Shown: piece by piece, positions 32,569-40,501 of the stretch
Layout: each line of letters starts with the position of its first letter
How positions within the stretch are numbered: position 1 is the first letter of the stretch
Assembly (NCBI RefSeq): GCF_017084525.1
Contig: NZ_CP070950.1
Coordinates: 620,001-684,000, forward strand
Length of the DNA stretch: 64,000 bases
Reading direction: 5' to 3'
DNA from: Conexibacter sp. SYSU D00693
GTDB taxonomy: Bacteria; Actinomycetota; Thermoleophilia; Solirubrobacterales; Solirubrobacteraceae
The notes under the pieces: generated by a model
The model's input: only the letters and a program-made list of their open reading frames with translations
What the model was told of the DNA's origin: nothing
Database searches by the model: none
Made by a program: the position numbers and the translations under genes

Positions 32569-34845
32569 ATGTCGCAAGACGTGACCACGATCTCGGTCGA
32601 GATCGCCGGCGAGGAGATCACGTTCGAGACCGGCAAGCTGGCCAAGCAGGCCGGCGGCGCCGTGGTCGTGAAGCAGGGCGACACCGTCGTCCTCAACACC
32701 GCCACGGTCGGCAACCTCCGGGACGTCGACTTCCTCCCGCTCACCGTCGACGTCGAGGAGCGGATGTACGCCGCGGGCAAGATCCCCGGCTCGTTCTTCA
32801 AGCGCGAGGGCCGCTCCGGCGAGAAGGCCACCCTCACGGCCCGCATGATCGACCGGCCGATCCGCCCGCTCTTCCCCAAGGGCTGGCACTACGAGACCCA
32901 GCTGGTGGCGCTCACGCTGAGCGTCGACCAGGTCCACCCGTACGACATCCTCGCCATGAACGGCGCGTCCGCGGCGCTCATGCTCAGCGAGGTGCCGTTC
33001 CCCACGCCCGTCGGCGCCGTGCGCATCGGCAAGGTCGAGGGCAACTTCGTCGTGAACCCGCGCGAGGAGGACCTCGAGGGCGCCAGCGACCTCGACCTCA
33101 TCGTCGCCGGCACCGAGGACGCGATCCTCATGGTCGAGGCGGGGGCCAACATCATCCCCGAGGCGGAGATCCTCGACGCCCTGGACATCGCCCACGGCGC
33201 GATCAAGAAGCTCTGCGCGGCCCAGCGCGAGCTGGCCGAGAAGGCCGGCAAGCCGAAGATGGAGGTCGAGGCCCCCGGCGTCGACGAGGGCCTGTTCGGC
33301 GAGATCAAGGACGCCTTCGGCCAGAAGGTCGACGAGGCCACCTCGGTCGTCGACAAGCTCGAGCGCCAGGACGCGACCAAGGCCGTCGAGGCCGAGGTGC
33401 TCGCGCAGTTCGCGCCCGACGAGGACGACAGCGCCCGCCGCGCGGAGGTCGCCCGGGCGTTCGCCAAGCTCGAGAAGGCGACGGTGCGCGAGCGCATCGC
33501 CGTGCGCAAGCTGCGCCCTGACGGCCGCTCGGAGCGCGAGATCCGCAAGATCGACGTGGAGGCTGGCGTCCTGCCGCGCGCCCACGGCTCGGGGCTCTTC
33601 ACCCGTGGCCAGACCCAGGTCCTGAGCGTCGCCGCCCTCGGCACGCTCAAGGAGGAGATGCGCCTCGACACCCTGGGCCTGCAGACGCAGAAGTTCTACT
33701 GGCACCACTACAACTTCCCGCCGTTCTCGGTGGGCGAGGCGGGCTTCATGCGCGGTCCCAAGCGCCGCGACATCGGCCACGGTGCGCTCGCCGAGCGCGC
33801 GCTCGTCGCGGTCGTGCCGACCACCGAGGAGTTCCCGTACACGATCCGCGTCGTGTCCGAGACCCTCGAGTCCAACGGCTCGTCCTCGATGGCGTCGGTC
33901 TGCGGCTCGACCCTCTCGCTGATGGACGCCGGCGTGCCGATCAAGGCGCCGGTGGCCGGCATCGCGATGGGCCTCATCAAGGAGGGCGACGACTACGTCG
34001 TGCTCACCGACATCGCCGGCGTCGAGGACCACCTCGGCGACATGGACTTCAAGGTCGCCGGCACCGAGGAGGGCATCACCGCCCTCCAGATGGACATCAA
34101 GATCACCGGCGTCACGTTCGAGATCCTGCGCGACGCGCTCGAGCAGGCCCGCGAGGCGCGCCTGGAGATCCTCGGCAAGATGACCGACGTCATCTCCGCC
34201 CCGCGCGAGTCGCTGTCGTCCTACGCGCCGCGGATCCTCCAGGTCAAGATCGACCCGGACAAGATCGGCCTGCTCATCGGCAAGGGCGGCGAGACCATCC
34301 GCGGCCTGCAGGACGAGTTCGAGTCCCAGATCGACGTCGACGACGACGGCAACGTCCGGGTCTACTCGGCCAACGGCGAGCTGGGCGAGGCCCTGGCCGA
34401 CCGCATCCGGTCGATGACCAAGGAGGTCGAGATCGGCGATGCCTTCACGGGCAAGGTCGTGAAGACCACGACGTTCGGCGCGTTCGTCGAGCTGGCCAAG
34501 GGCACCGACGGCCTGCTGCACATCTCCAACGTCTCGCCCGGCCAGCGCGTCGCGACGGTCGAGGAGGTCCTCAACAAGGGCGACGAGATCAGCGTCCGCG
34601 TAGTCGAGGTCGACCGCGAGCGCGGCCGCATCGGCCTGCGCCTGGCCGAGGACCCCGAGGTCGAGGGCAAGACCGCCGAGGAGCTGGCCACGGTCGGCTC
34701 GGGCGGTGGCGGCGGCAACGGCGGCGGCCCGCGCCGCGAGCGCGGCCCGCGCCGCGACGGCGACCGCGGCGACCGCGGCGGCGACCGCGAGCGCGGCTCC
34801 GGCCGTCCGCGCCGTCGCTCCAACCGCGATCCCGACCGGGACTGA
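32569..34845 (+). CDS. pnp: Polyribonucleotide nucleotidyltransferase (PNPase)
   Basis: Phosphorolytic 3'-5' exoribonuclease; in actinobacteria it can also synthesise RNA tails. 758 residues: two RNase PH-like halves (residues 8-230 and about 315-540) around a helical linker, a KH domain with KIGLLIGKGGETIRGLQ, and S1 with GKVVKTTTFGAFVELAKGTDGLLHIS. The second half carries the catalytic GSSSMASVCG and MDFKVAGTEEGITALQMDIK regions. The tail is Gly/Arg/Asp-rich (RRERGPRRDGDRGD...), a low-complexity extension that may bind RNA. AAGGAG precedes the ATG. Confidence 0.97.
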   Translation: MSQDVTTISVEIAGEEITFETGKLAKQAGGAVVVKQGDTVVLNTATVGNLRDVDFLPLTVDVEERMYAAGKIPGSFFKREGRSGEKATLTARMIDRPIRPLFPKGWHYETQLVALTLSVDQVHPYDILAMNGASAALMLSEVPFPTPVGAVRIGKVEGNFVVNPREEDLEGASDLDLIVAGTEDAILMVEAGANIIPEAEILDALDIAHGAIKKLCAAQRELAEKAGKPKMEVEAPGVDEGLFGEIKDAFGQKVDEATSVVDKLERQDATKAVEAEVLAQFAPDEDDSARRAEVARAFAKLEKATVRERIAVRKLRPDGRSEREIRKIDVEAGVLPRAHGSGLFTRGQTQVLSVAALGTLKEEMRLDTLGLQTQKFYWHHYNFPPFSVGEAGFMRGPKRRDIGHGALAERALVAVVPTTEEFPYTIRVVSETLESNGSSSMASVCGSTLSLMDAGVPIKAPVAGIAMGLIKEGDDYVVLTDIAGVEDHLGDMDFKVAGTEEGITALQMDIKITGVTFEILRDALEQAREARLEILGKMTDVISAPRESLSSYAPRILQVKIDPDKIGLLIGKGGETIRGLQDEFESQIDVDDDGNVRVYSANGELGEALADRIRSMTKEVEIGDAFTGKVVKTTTFGAFVELAKGTDGLLHISNVSPGQRVATVEEVLNKGDEISVRVVEVDRERGRIGLRLAEDPEVEGKTAEELATVGSGGGGGNGGGPRRERGPRRDGDRGDRGGDRERGSGRPRRRSNRDPDRD

Positions 34846-34849
34846 CCCG

Positions 34850-36139
34850 CTGCACGAAGAGCACCAGCTGACGGAGGTCGCCCCCGGCCTGCGCGTGGTC
34901 ACCGAGCGCATGGACTCCGTGCGCTCGGTGGCCCTCGGCTACTGGATCGGCACCGGGTCGGCTGCCGAGGACGAGCAGCAGGCCGGCCTGTCGCACCTGG
35001 TCGAGCACATGCTCTTCCGGGGGACGTCGAAGTTCACCTCGCTCGAGGTCGACCAGCTCTTCGACGGGATGGGCGCGGAGGTCAACGCCGGCACCGGCAA
35101 GGAGACGACCTCCGTCTACACGCGCGTCCTCGACGTGCACCTCGAGCGGGCGCACGACGCCATGGCCGACATGGTCTGGCGCCCGCGCATGGAGGCCGAC
35201 GACCTCGCCCAGGAGCGCGAGATCGTCCTCGAGGAGCTCGCGATGTACGAGGACGAGCCGCAGGACAAGGTCTTCGACGTGCTCGGGACCGCGGTCTTCG
35301 GGTCGCACCCGCTGGGCCGGGCGATCATCGGCCACCGCGAGGTCATCGCCGGCACGCCGGCCGACGGCCTGGCCGCGTTCCACCGCGAGCGCTACGTCCC
35401 GCGCAACGTCGTCGTGGCGGCGGCGGGCTCGGTCGAGCACGACCGGCTCGTCGAGCTGGTCCGGGCCGGCCTGGGCGACCGTGCCGACGACCCGCGCCCC
35501 GCGCCGGGCGAGCCGCCCGTCGACGGCGACCACGCGCCGCGCCGGCTGTTCGTCGCCAAGCCCACCGAGCAGTACCACCTGTGCCTGGGGGCCCCGGGCA
35601 TCGCCCGCGACGACGACCGGCGCTTCGCCCTGCGCCTGCTCGACACGGTCTTCGGCGGCACCTCGTCCTCGCGGCTGTTCCAGGAGGTCCGCGAGCGCCG
35701 CGGGCTGGCCTACAGCGTCTACTCGTTCGCCGGCTTCCACGCGGAGACCGGGCAGGTCGGCCTCTACGTCGGCACCCGGCCCGACAACGTCGGCAAGGCC
35801 TTCGACGTCGTCGGCGAGCAGCTCGCCCGCCTCGTCGAGGAGCCCGCCACGCCCGAGGAGCTCGAGCGCGCGCGGGAGAACCTCAAGGGCCGCCTCGTCC
35901 TCGGCCTGGAGTCGACGCTCGCGCGCATGAACCGCCTGGGCTCGTCGATCCTCGCCGACATGCCGGTGATGTCGGTCGACGAGGTGCTCGAGCGCGTCGA
36001 CGCCGTCACGCTCGACGACCTGCGGTCGCTGGCCGCCGAGCTGTGGGCGCCCGAGCGCCTGTCGGCCGCGGCGATCGGCGCCGACGAGGACGTGGTGCGC
36101 GCGGCGCTGGAGCCCGTCGCACCCGCCCTCGCCGCCTGA
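34850..36139 (+). CDS. M16 family zinc peptidase (pitrilysin-like), non-ATG start
   Basis: Metalloprotease of about 429 residues with the inverted zinc motif HLVEH (H49, E52, H53) and the later REIVLEEL helix holding the third ligand. The C-terminal half has RRGLAYSVYSF. The gene directly follows pnp, its usual neighbour. The conserved N-terminus LTEVAPGLRVVTERM has no ATG, GTG or TTG in front of it after the pnp stop. CTG 34850 is the nearest usable codon; ATG 34910 would cut into the fold, and an ATG at 34706 would add a low-complexity stretch read inside pnp. Confidence 0.88.
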   Translation: MHEEHQLTEVAPGLRVVTERMDSVRSVALGYWIGTGSAAEDEQQAGLSHLVEHMLFRGTSKFTSLEVDQLFDGMGAEVNAGTGKETTSVYTRVLDVHLERAHDAMADMVWRPRMEADDLAQEREIVLEELAMYEDEPQDKVFDVLGTAVFGSHPLGRAIIGHREVIAGTPADGLAAFHRERYVPRNVVVAAAGSVEHDRLVELVRAGLGDRADDPRPAPGEPPVDGDHAPRRLFVAKPTEQYHLCLGAPGIARDDDRRFALRLLDTVFGGTSSSRLFQEVRERRGLAYSVYSFAGFHAETGQVGLYVGTRPDNVGKAFDVVGEQLARLVEEPATPEELERARENLKGRLVLGLESTLARMNRLGSSILADMPVMSVDEVLERVDAVTLDDLRSLAAELWAPERLSAAAIGADEDVVRAALEPVAPALAA

Positions 36140-36145
36140 CGCCGT

Positions 36146-37449
36146 CTAGCGCTCGGTCTTGCGCGCGGCCCAGTCGCCGTGGATGGCGTACGTCACGCCC
36201 GGCTGCTGCTGGTTGACGTAGAGCACCTTGTTGGCCGCGTCGCGCACGCGCCGCAGAACTCGCTGTCGCTCGCCTTCGAGCGGACGAGGTCGTAGATCGC
36301 GCCCTGCGGCGTGAGGCCGCGGACGAACTGGTCGCCGCCGCCGTCCTCGCAGAGCAGGACGTCGTTGGTGATCGGGTGGAAGCAGAGGTTGTCGGGCGCG
36401 TCGAGGACCTCGGCCGAGGGCGACTCGTACACCAGGGTCAGCGTCCGGCGGGTGGGGTCGAGGTCCCACACCTGGCCGGCGCCGGCGTCGCCGCCGTCCG
36501 TGCAGTCGAACGTGATCCGCGGGCCGACGCTCCACGAGCCCTCCTGGCGGCTGAAGATCGCCGCGCCGGCGGCCTGCGCCTGGGCGCGCACCGTGTCGGT
36601 CGACGGGTCGCGGTCGGCGACGTCGACCCACTCGACCGGGTACTCGCGGCCCACGGTCCAGCCCGTCCGCGTGTCGGCCGTCGGCAGGCCGCGGATCCGC
36701 AGCGCCTGGAAGCGGCCGGTCGCCCGGGCCAGCTGGCCGGCGCGCGTGATCTCGCGGTCGGGCACGAAGCGGTACAGGCAGGCGTCCCCGCGGTCCTCGG
36801 TGAGGTACAGCGCCCCGTCGAACCAGGCGGCCGCCTCGTGCACGAAGCGCCCGGCGCCGATGATCGGCTCGGCCTTCACCGGGCCGCTGGCGCCGGCCGG
36901 GACCTCGAAGACGTAGCCGTGGCGCTGGTCCCCGGCGTCGAAGACCTCCTCGCACGTCAGCCACGAGCCCCACGGGGTCGGCCCGCCGGCGCAGTTGGTC
37001 GACGTGCCGCCGAGGACGGCGAACTGCGAGACGACGCGGCCCCGGGCGTTGACGACGACCTTCGTGCAGCCGGCGTTGTAGGTCGTGTTGCTGTCGTAGC
37101 GCAGCTCCGGCGCCACCACCACGGGGATCTCGCCGCTGGCCCGGCGGCGGTTCTCGTGGTTGCGGATGAGGGTGGCGCCGCCCTGGCGGTTGCCGAAGAC
37201 CGCCATGCCGTCGAAGTACGTCGGCGTCGGGTTGCCGTCGCTCATCGGCTCGCCGGTGCGCGAGATGACCGTGTAGCGGAAGCCGCGCGGCAGGTAGATC
37301 TCCCCGGCGTCGACGAGCGGGCCGTAGCCCTTGGCGATGCCGGGCGTGCCGCGGGCGGCGAGGGCGGCGAGGGGGTTCGTCAGCAGCAGGGCGCCGGAGG
37401 CGGCGCCGCTGCGCAGGAGGGTGCGGCGGGAGAGCGTCGGAGAGACCAT
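36146..37449 (-). CDS. PhoX/DUF839 family secreted phosphatase-like protein with C-terminal frameshift
   Basis: Tat-exported beta-propeller protein. The signal has SRRTLLRSGAASG at residues 7-19, and family blocks include IRNHENRR, NCAGGPTPWGSWLTCEE, HGYVFEVP, LYLTEDRGD and DNLCFHP. The family covers calcium-dependent alkaline phosphatases and uncharacterised relatives. From DSEFCGAC (near 36255) the frame runs into a low-quality tail ending at 36193. The expected family ending ANKVLYVNQQQPGVTYAIHGDW continues in another frame to 36146. A small indel near 36245-36255 therefore separates the last 30 or so residues; sequencing error or real mutation cannot be told apart. ATG at 37449. Confidence 0.85.
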
Positions 37450-37498
37450 GGGGGCAGGCTCGTGGCGCGGGTCCTTGCACACGTGAAGCATCGGTGTG

Positions 37499-37516
37499 CG
37501 TCCTGTGTCCAGGACG
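37499..37516. promoter_or_regulatory. Perfect inverted repeat between divergent PhoX-like gene and dapB
   Basis: CGTCCTG (37499-37505), a 4-base spacer and CAGGACG (37510-37516), about 50 bases upstream of the PhoX-like start and 30 upstream of dapB. Size and position suit a dimeric repressor site; no regulator is identified. Confidence 0.4.
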
Positions 37517-37532
37517 TGAAGACGCGCGTGGG

Positions 37533-37538
37533 TAGGGT
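37533..37538 (+). promoter_or_regulatory. -10 element of dapB (near-leaderless)
   Basis: TAGGGT, ending eight bases before the dapB ATG; no ribosome site between them. Confidence 0.4.
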
Positions 37539-37546
37539 GGCGGGCG

Positions 37547-38215
37547 ATGAGCGACGGGCCGATCCGGGTGGGCGTCGCCGGCGCCGCCGGCAAGATGGGG
37601 ACGGCGATCAGCGCCGCCGTCGAGGGTGCGGACGACCTGGAGCTCACGGCCCGGATCGACCCTGCGCTGGGCGTGGCGCTGGAGGACGTCCTGGGCGACC
37701 TGGACGTCGTCGTCGACGTCACGCGCCCCGACGTCGCGGCGGGCAACGTCGTGGCCTGCGTGCGCGCCGGCGTCCACGTCGTCGTCGGCACCTCGGGCTG
37801 GGACCACGGCGTCCTGGACGACCTCGAGGGCGACGGCAAGGTCCTCGTGGCGCCGAACTTCGCGATCGGCGCCGTGCTGATGATGCGCTTCGCCGCGGAG
37901 GCCTCCAAGCACCTGGCCAAGGCCGAGATCGTCGAGCTCCACCACGACCAGAAGCTCGACAGGCCCAGCGGGACCGCGGCGCAGACCGCGCGGCTCATGG
38001 AGGGGGAGGTGCCGATCCACTCCGTGCGCCTGCCCGGCCTCGTCGCCCACCAGGAGGTGATCTTCGGCGACCTCGGCCAGACGCTGACGATCCGCCACGA
38101 CTCGATCTCGCGCGACTCCTTCATGCCGGGCGTCCTGCTGGCGGTCCGCCGGGTCGGCGGCCTGGAGCGCTCGCCGGTCGTCGGGCTCGAGCACGTCCTC
38201 TTCGACGGCGCGTGA
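37547..38215 (+). CDS. dapB: 4-hydroxy-tetrahydrodipicolinate reductase
   Basis: Second committed step of the lysine/diaminopimelate branch, reducing the DapA product with NAD(P)H. 222 residues. Seen: the nucleotide motif VGVAGAAGKMG, the GTSGWD loop, and the substrate block ELHHDQKLDRPSGTA, where the HH pair and Lys are catalytic. Shorter than the E. coli enzyme (about 270) but typical of actinobacteria. dapA lies 4.4 kb downstream. GTGA overlap with the next GNAT gene. Confidence 0.94.
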   Translation: MSDGPIRVGVAGAAGKMGTAISAAVEGADDLELTARIDPALGVALEDVLGDLDVVVDVTRPDVAAGNVVACVRAGVHVVVGTSGWDHGVLDDLEGDGKVLVAPNFAIGAVLMMRFAAEASKHLAKAEIVELHHDQKLDRPSGTAAQTARLMEGEVPIHSVRLPGLVAHQEVIFGDLGQTLTIRHDSISRDSFMPGVLLAVRRVGGLERSPVVGLEHVLFDGA

Positions 38216-38613
38216 TCCGCGAGGGCCGTCCGGAGGACGCGCGGCCGCTGGCCGAGCTGGTGGGCCGCGCGCACCTGCACGCGGTCGGCCGCCCGGCCGA
38301 CGAGGGCGTCGACGAGCTCGAGGAGCTGTGGGCGGCTCGGCTGGGCGGCGGGGCGCGCGTCTGGGTGTGGGACCAGAACGACGTGGTCTCCGGGGTGGTG
38401 GCGCTCGCGGGCCGCGACGTCGTCTCGCTGTGCGTCGACCCCACCGCCCAGGGCGCGGGAGTGGGCGCCGCCCTCCACGAGCTGGTGCTGACCGAGCTGG
38501 GGGAGGGCGAGGCGCGCCTCATGGCCCCCGCCGAGAGCGACCAGTCGCGGGTCTTCCTCGGCGAGCGCGGCTGGCGCGAGGAGCCCGAGGGCTCGGGCAC
38601 CTACGTGCGGTGA
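38212..38613 (+). CDS. GNAT family acetyltransferase
   Basis: 133-residue N-acetyltransferase-like protein. The acetyl-CoA loop is visible as LCVDPTAQGAGVGAALHELV, followed by the closing strand FLGERGWREEPEG. It is coupled to dapB by a GTGA overlap and to the next gene in the same way. Substrate unknown; linkage to dapB may be only positional. Confidence 0.82.
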   Translation: MIREGRPEDARPLAELVGRAHLHAVGRPADEGVDELEELWAARLGGGARVWVWDQNDVVSGVVALAGRDVVSLCVDPTAQGAGVGAALHELVLTELGEGEARLMAPAESDQSRVFLGERGWREEPEGSGTYVR

Positions 38614-38948
38614 GCGTCCTCGTCGCGGTCACCGACCACGCCGCCGAGCGCTTCCGCCAGCGCGTCGGCTCGCGCCGGGGGATGGTCGACGTCAAGCCCG
38701 AGGTGGTCGAGCGCGTCGCCCGCGCCCACGCCGCGGGCCGGGTCTCCTCTGAGCCGCCGCCGGGCGCCACGGGCGCGCGGGGCAGCGTGTACGTCCGCGA
38801 CCTCGACGACCGCTCGGTGGTCTACGTCTGCCGGCCCGCCGACGGCGAGCTGCTGGTCATCACGCTCTGGGAGACCGAGGGCGGTCCGGCCGCGCCGCGG
38901 GTGCCCCGGCGCTTCACCGACGCCCTGAAGGACGACGACCCGGCGTGA
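38610..38948 (+). CDS. Hypothetical protein (DUF4258-like shape)
   Basis: 112 residues, not recognised with certainty. An N-terminal helix with TDHAAERFRQRVG is followed by two or three beta strands (GSVYVRDLDDRSVVYVCRP, ELLVITLWETEG). This helix-plus-sheet layout recalls DUF4258/BrnT-like small proteins, but no antitoxin is adjacent. GTG start overlapping the GNAT stop; its own stop overlaps the glycosyltransferase start. Confidence 0.65.
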   Translation: MSVLVAVTDHAAERFRQRVGSRRGMVDVKPEVVERVARAHAAGRVSSEPPPGATGARGSVYVRDLDDRSVVYVCRPADGELLVITLWETEGGPAAPRVPRRFTDALKDDDPA

Positions 38949-40144
38949 GGGTCCTGGCCGTGGGCAACCTCTACCCGCCCGCGGCGACGGGCGGCTACGA
39001 GCGGATCCTCCGCGGCTGCGTGCTCGCGCTGCGGGCGGCCGGCCACGAGGTCGAGGTGCTCACCACGGCGCCGGTGCCCGGCGCGCTCGTGGACGAGGAG
39101 GTCGACCCCGGTGTGCGGCGCGCGCTGCGCTGGTACTGGCGCGACTTCGCCTGGCCGGCGATGTCGCACCGCGAGGTCCTGGGGCTCGAGCGCCACAACC
39201 GCGCGGCGCTGCGCCGGACCCTGGAGGAGGTGCGGCCCGACGTCGTCGCCTGGTGGCAGCTCGGCGGCATGTCGCTGTCGGCGGTCGAGCTCGTCCGGCG
39301 CGCCGGCGTGCGGTCGATCGGCCTGGTCGGCGACGACTGGATGACCTACGGCCCGGTCCACGACCGCTGGCACGAGACCTGGGGCTGGCACCCCCGCTGG
39401 CAGCGCCTCGGCGCCGCCCTGACCGGCGTGCCGACGCGGCTGCGCCTCGCCGACGGAGCCCGGTGGCTGTTCATCTCCGAGTTCCTGCGCGAGCGCGCCG
39501 TCGCCCGGCACGGCCCGCTGCCTGACACCGGCCTGCTGCACCCCGGCGTCTCGCCGGAGCGCTTCCCGGCCGCGCCCGCCGCACCGTGGAGCGGGCGGCT
39601 GGCCTACGTCGGGCGCGTCGAGGAGGGCAAGGGGGTCCACGTCGCCGTCGAGGCGCTCGCGGAGCTGCCGGCCTCCTACCGGCTCGTCGTCGACGGGCCG
39701 GCCAACGACGCGTACGCCGGGCGCCTGCGCGCGCTGGCCGCGCAGCGCGGTGTCGCCGACCGCCTCGAGCTGCGCCGGACCCCGAGCGCCGAGGTCGCCC
39801 GCGCCTACGCCGGGGCCGACTGCATCCTCTTCCCGAACCTCTGGGACGAGCCGTGGGGTCTCGTCCCGCTGGAGGCGATGAGCGTCGGCCGCCCGGTGGT
39901 GAGCACCGCGACCGGCGGGTCGGCCGAGTTCCTCCTGCACGAGCGGACCTGCCTGCGCATCCCGCGCGAGGACCCGAGGGCCCTCGCGGCCGCGGTGCTG
40001 CGCCTGGAGCGCGAGCCGGCGCTGCGCGAGGCGCTCGTCGTGGCGGGGCGCGAACGGGTGGCGGGCCTCACCGAGGCGGCGTTCGAGGCGGGGTACGTCG
40101 CCGAGGTCGAGGCACTGGCCCACCGGGCATCTTCGGCGGCCTGA
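38945..40144 (+). CDS. Glycosyltransferase family 4
   Basis: 399-residue GT-B enzyme. The N-terminal domain opens with VLAVGNLYPPAATGGYERI. The C-terminal nucleotide-sugar domain has YVGRVEEGKGVHVAVEAL and the EX7E-like block DEPWGLVPLEAMSVGRPVV. Soluble, without membrane helices, acting on the cytoplasmic side. No other polysaccharide genes are close, so the acceptor cannot be guessed. GTGA overlap with the previous small gene. Confidence 0.9.
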   Translation: MRVLAVGNLYPPAATGGYERILRGCVLALRAAGHEVEVLTTAPVPGALVDEEVDPGVRRALRWYWRDFAWPAMSHREVLGLERHNRAALRRTLEEVRPDVVAWWQLGGMSLSAVELVRRAGVRSIGLVGDDWMTYGPVHDRWHETWGWHPRWQRLGAALTGVPTRLRLADGARWLFISEFLRERAVARHGPLPDTGLLHPGVSPERFPAAPAAPWSGRLAYVGRVEEGKGVHVAVEALAELPASYRLVVDGPANDAYAGRLRALAAQRGVADRLELRRTPSAEVARAYAGADCILFPNLWDEPWGLVPLEAMSVGRPVVSTATGGSAEFLLHERTCLRIPREDPRALAAAVLRLEREPALREALVVAGRERVAGLTEAAFEAGYVAEVEALAHRASSAA

Positions 40145-40218
40145 GGCCTCCTCCTCCCGGCTGGCCGGCACGCGGACGCCCGAGGCATGGCCCGCGCGCG
40201 GCGGGGAACCACCGGGGC

Positions 40219-40494
40219 ATGCGCTCGCACGGAAGCCTCCCCGCCGGACTCCCCGCCATCGCGGTCGGCCTGCTGGTCGGCGTCCTGGGCTCCTTCTCGG
40301 ACAACCTGCTCGGCGACGGCCTCACCGTGGCCGTCCTGCAGCTCGGCCTGTGGGCCATCTCGGCGGCGATCGTCCTGCCGACGGCCGTGGGCATGGTCAC
40401 CGGCCACACGCAGCGCCAGGTCGAGCGCGAGCGCCGGCGCCAGCGCCGCGCCGAGCGCCGCCGCGCGGGCCGCGGCCAGGTCGTCGCGCACTGA
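40219..40494 (+). CDS. Small two-helix membrane protein
   Basis: 91 residues with two hydrophobic segments (about 10-26 and 36-58) and a strongly basic tail (RERRRQRRAERRRAGRG), which suggests the C-terminus is cytoplasmic. No family recognised. ATG at 40219 follows ACCGGGG, a poor ribosome site, so the gene call is moderate. Confidence 0.5.
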   Translation: MRSHGSLPAGLPAIAVGLLVGVLGSFSDNLLGDGLTVAVLQLGLWAISAAIVLPTAVGMVTGHTQRQVERERRRQRRAERRRAGRGQVVAH

Positions 40495-40501
40495 GCGCGG
40501 C

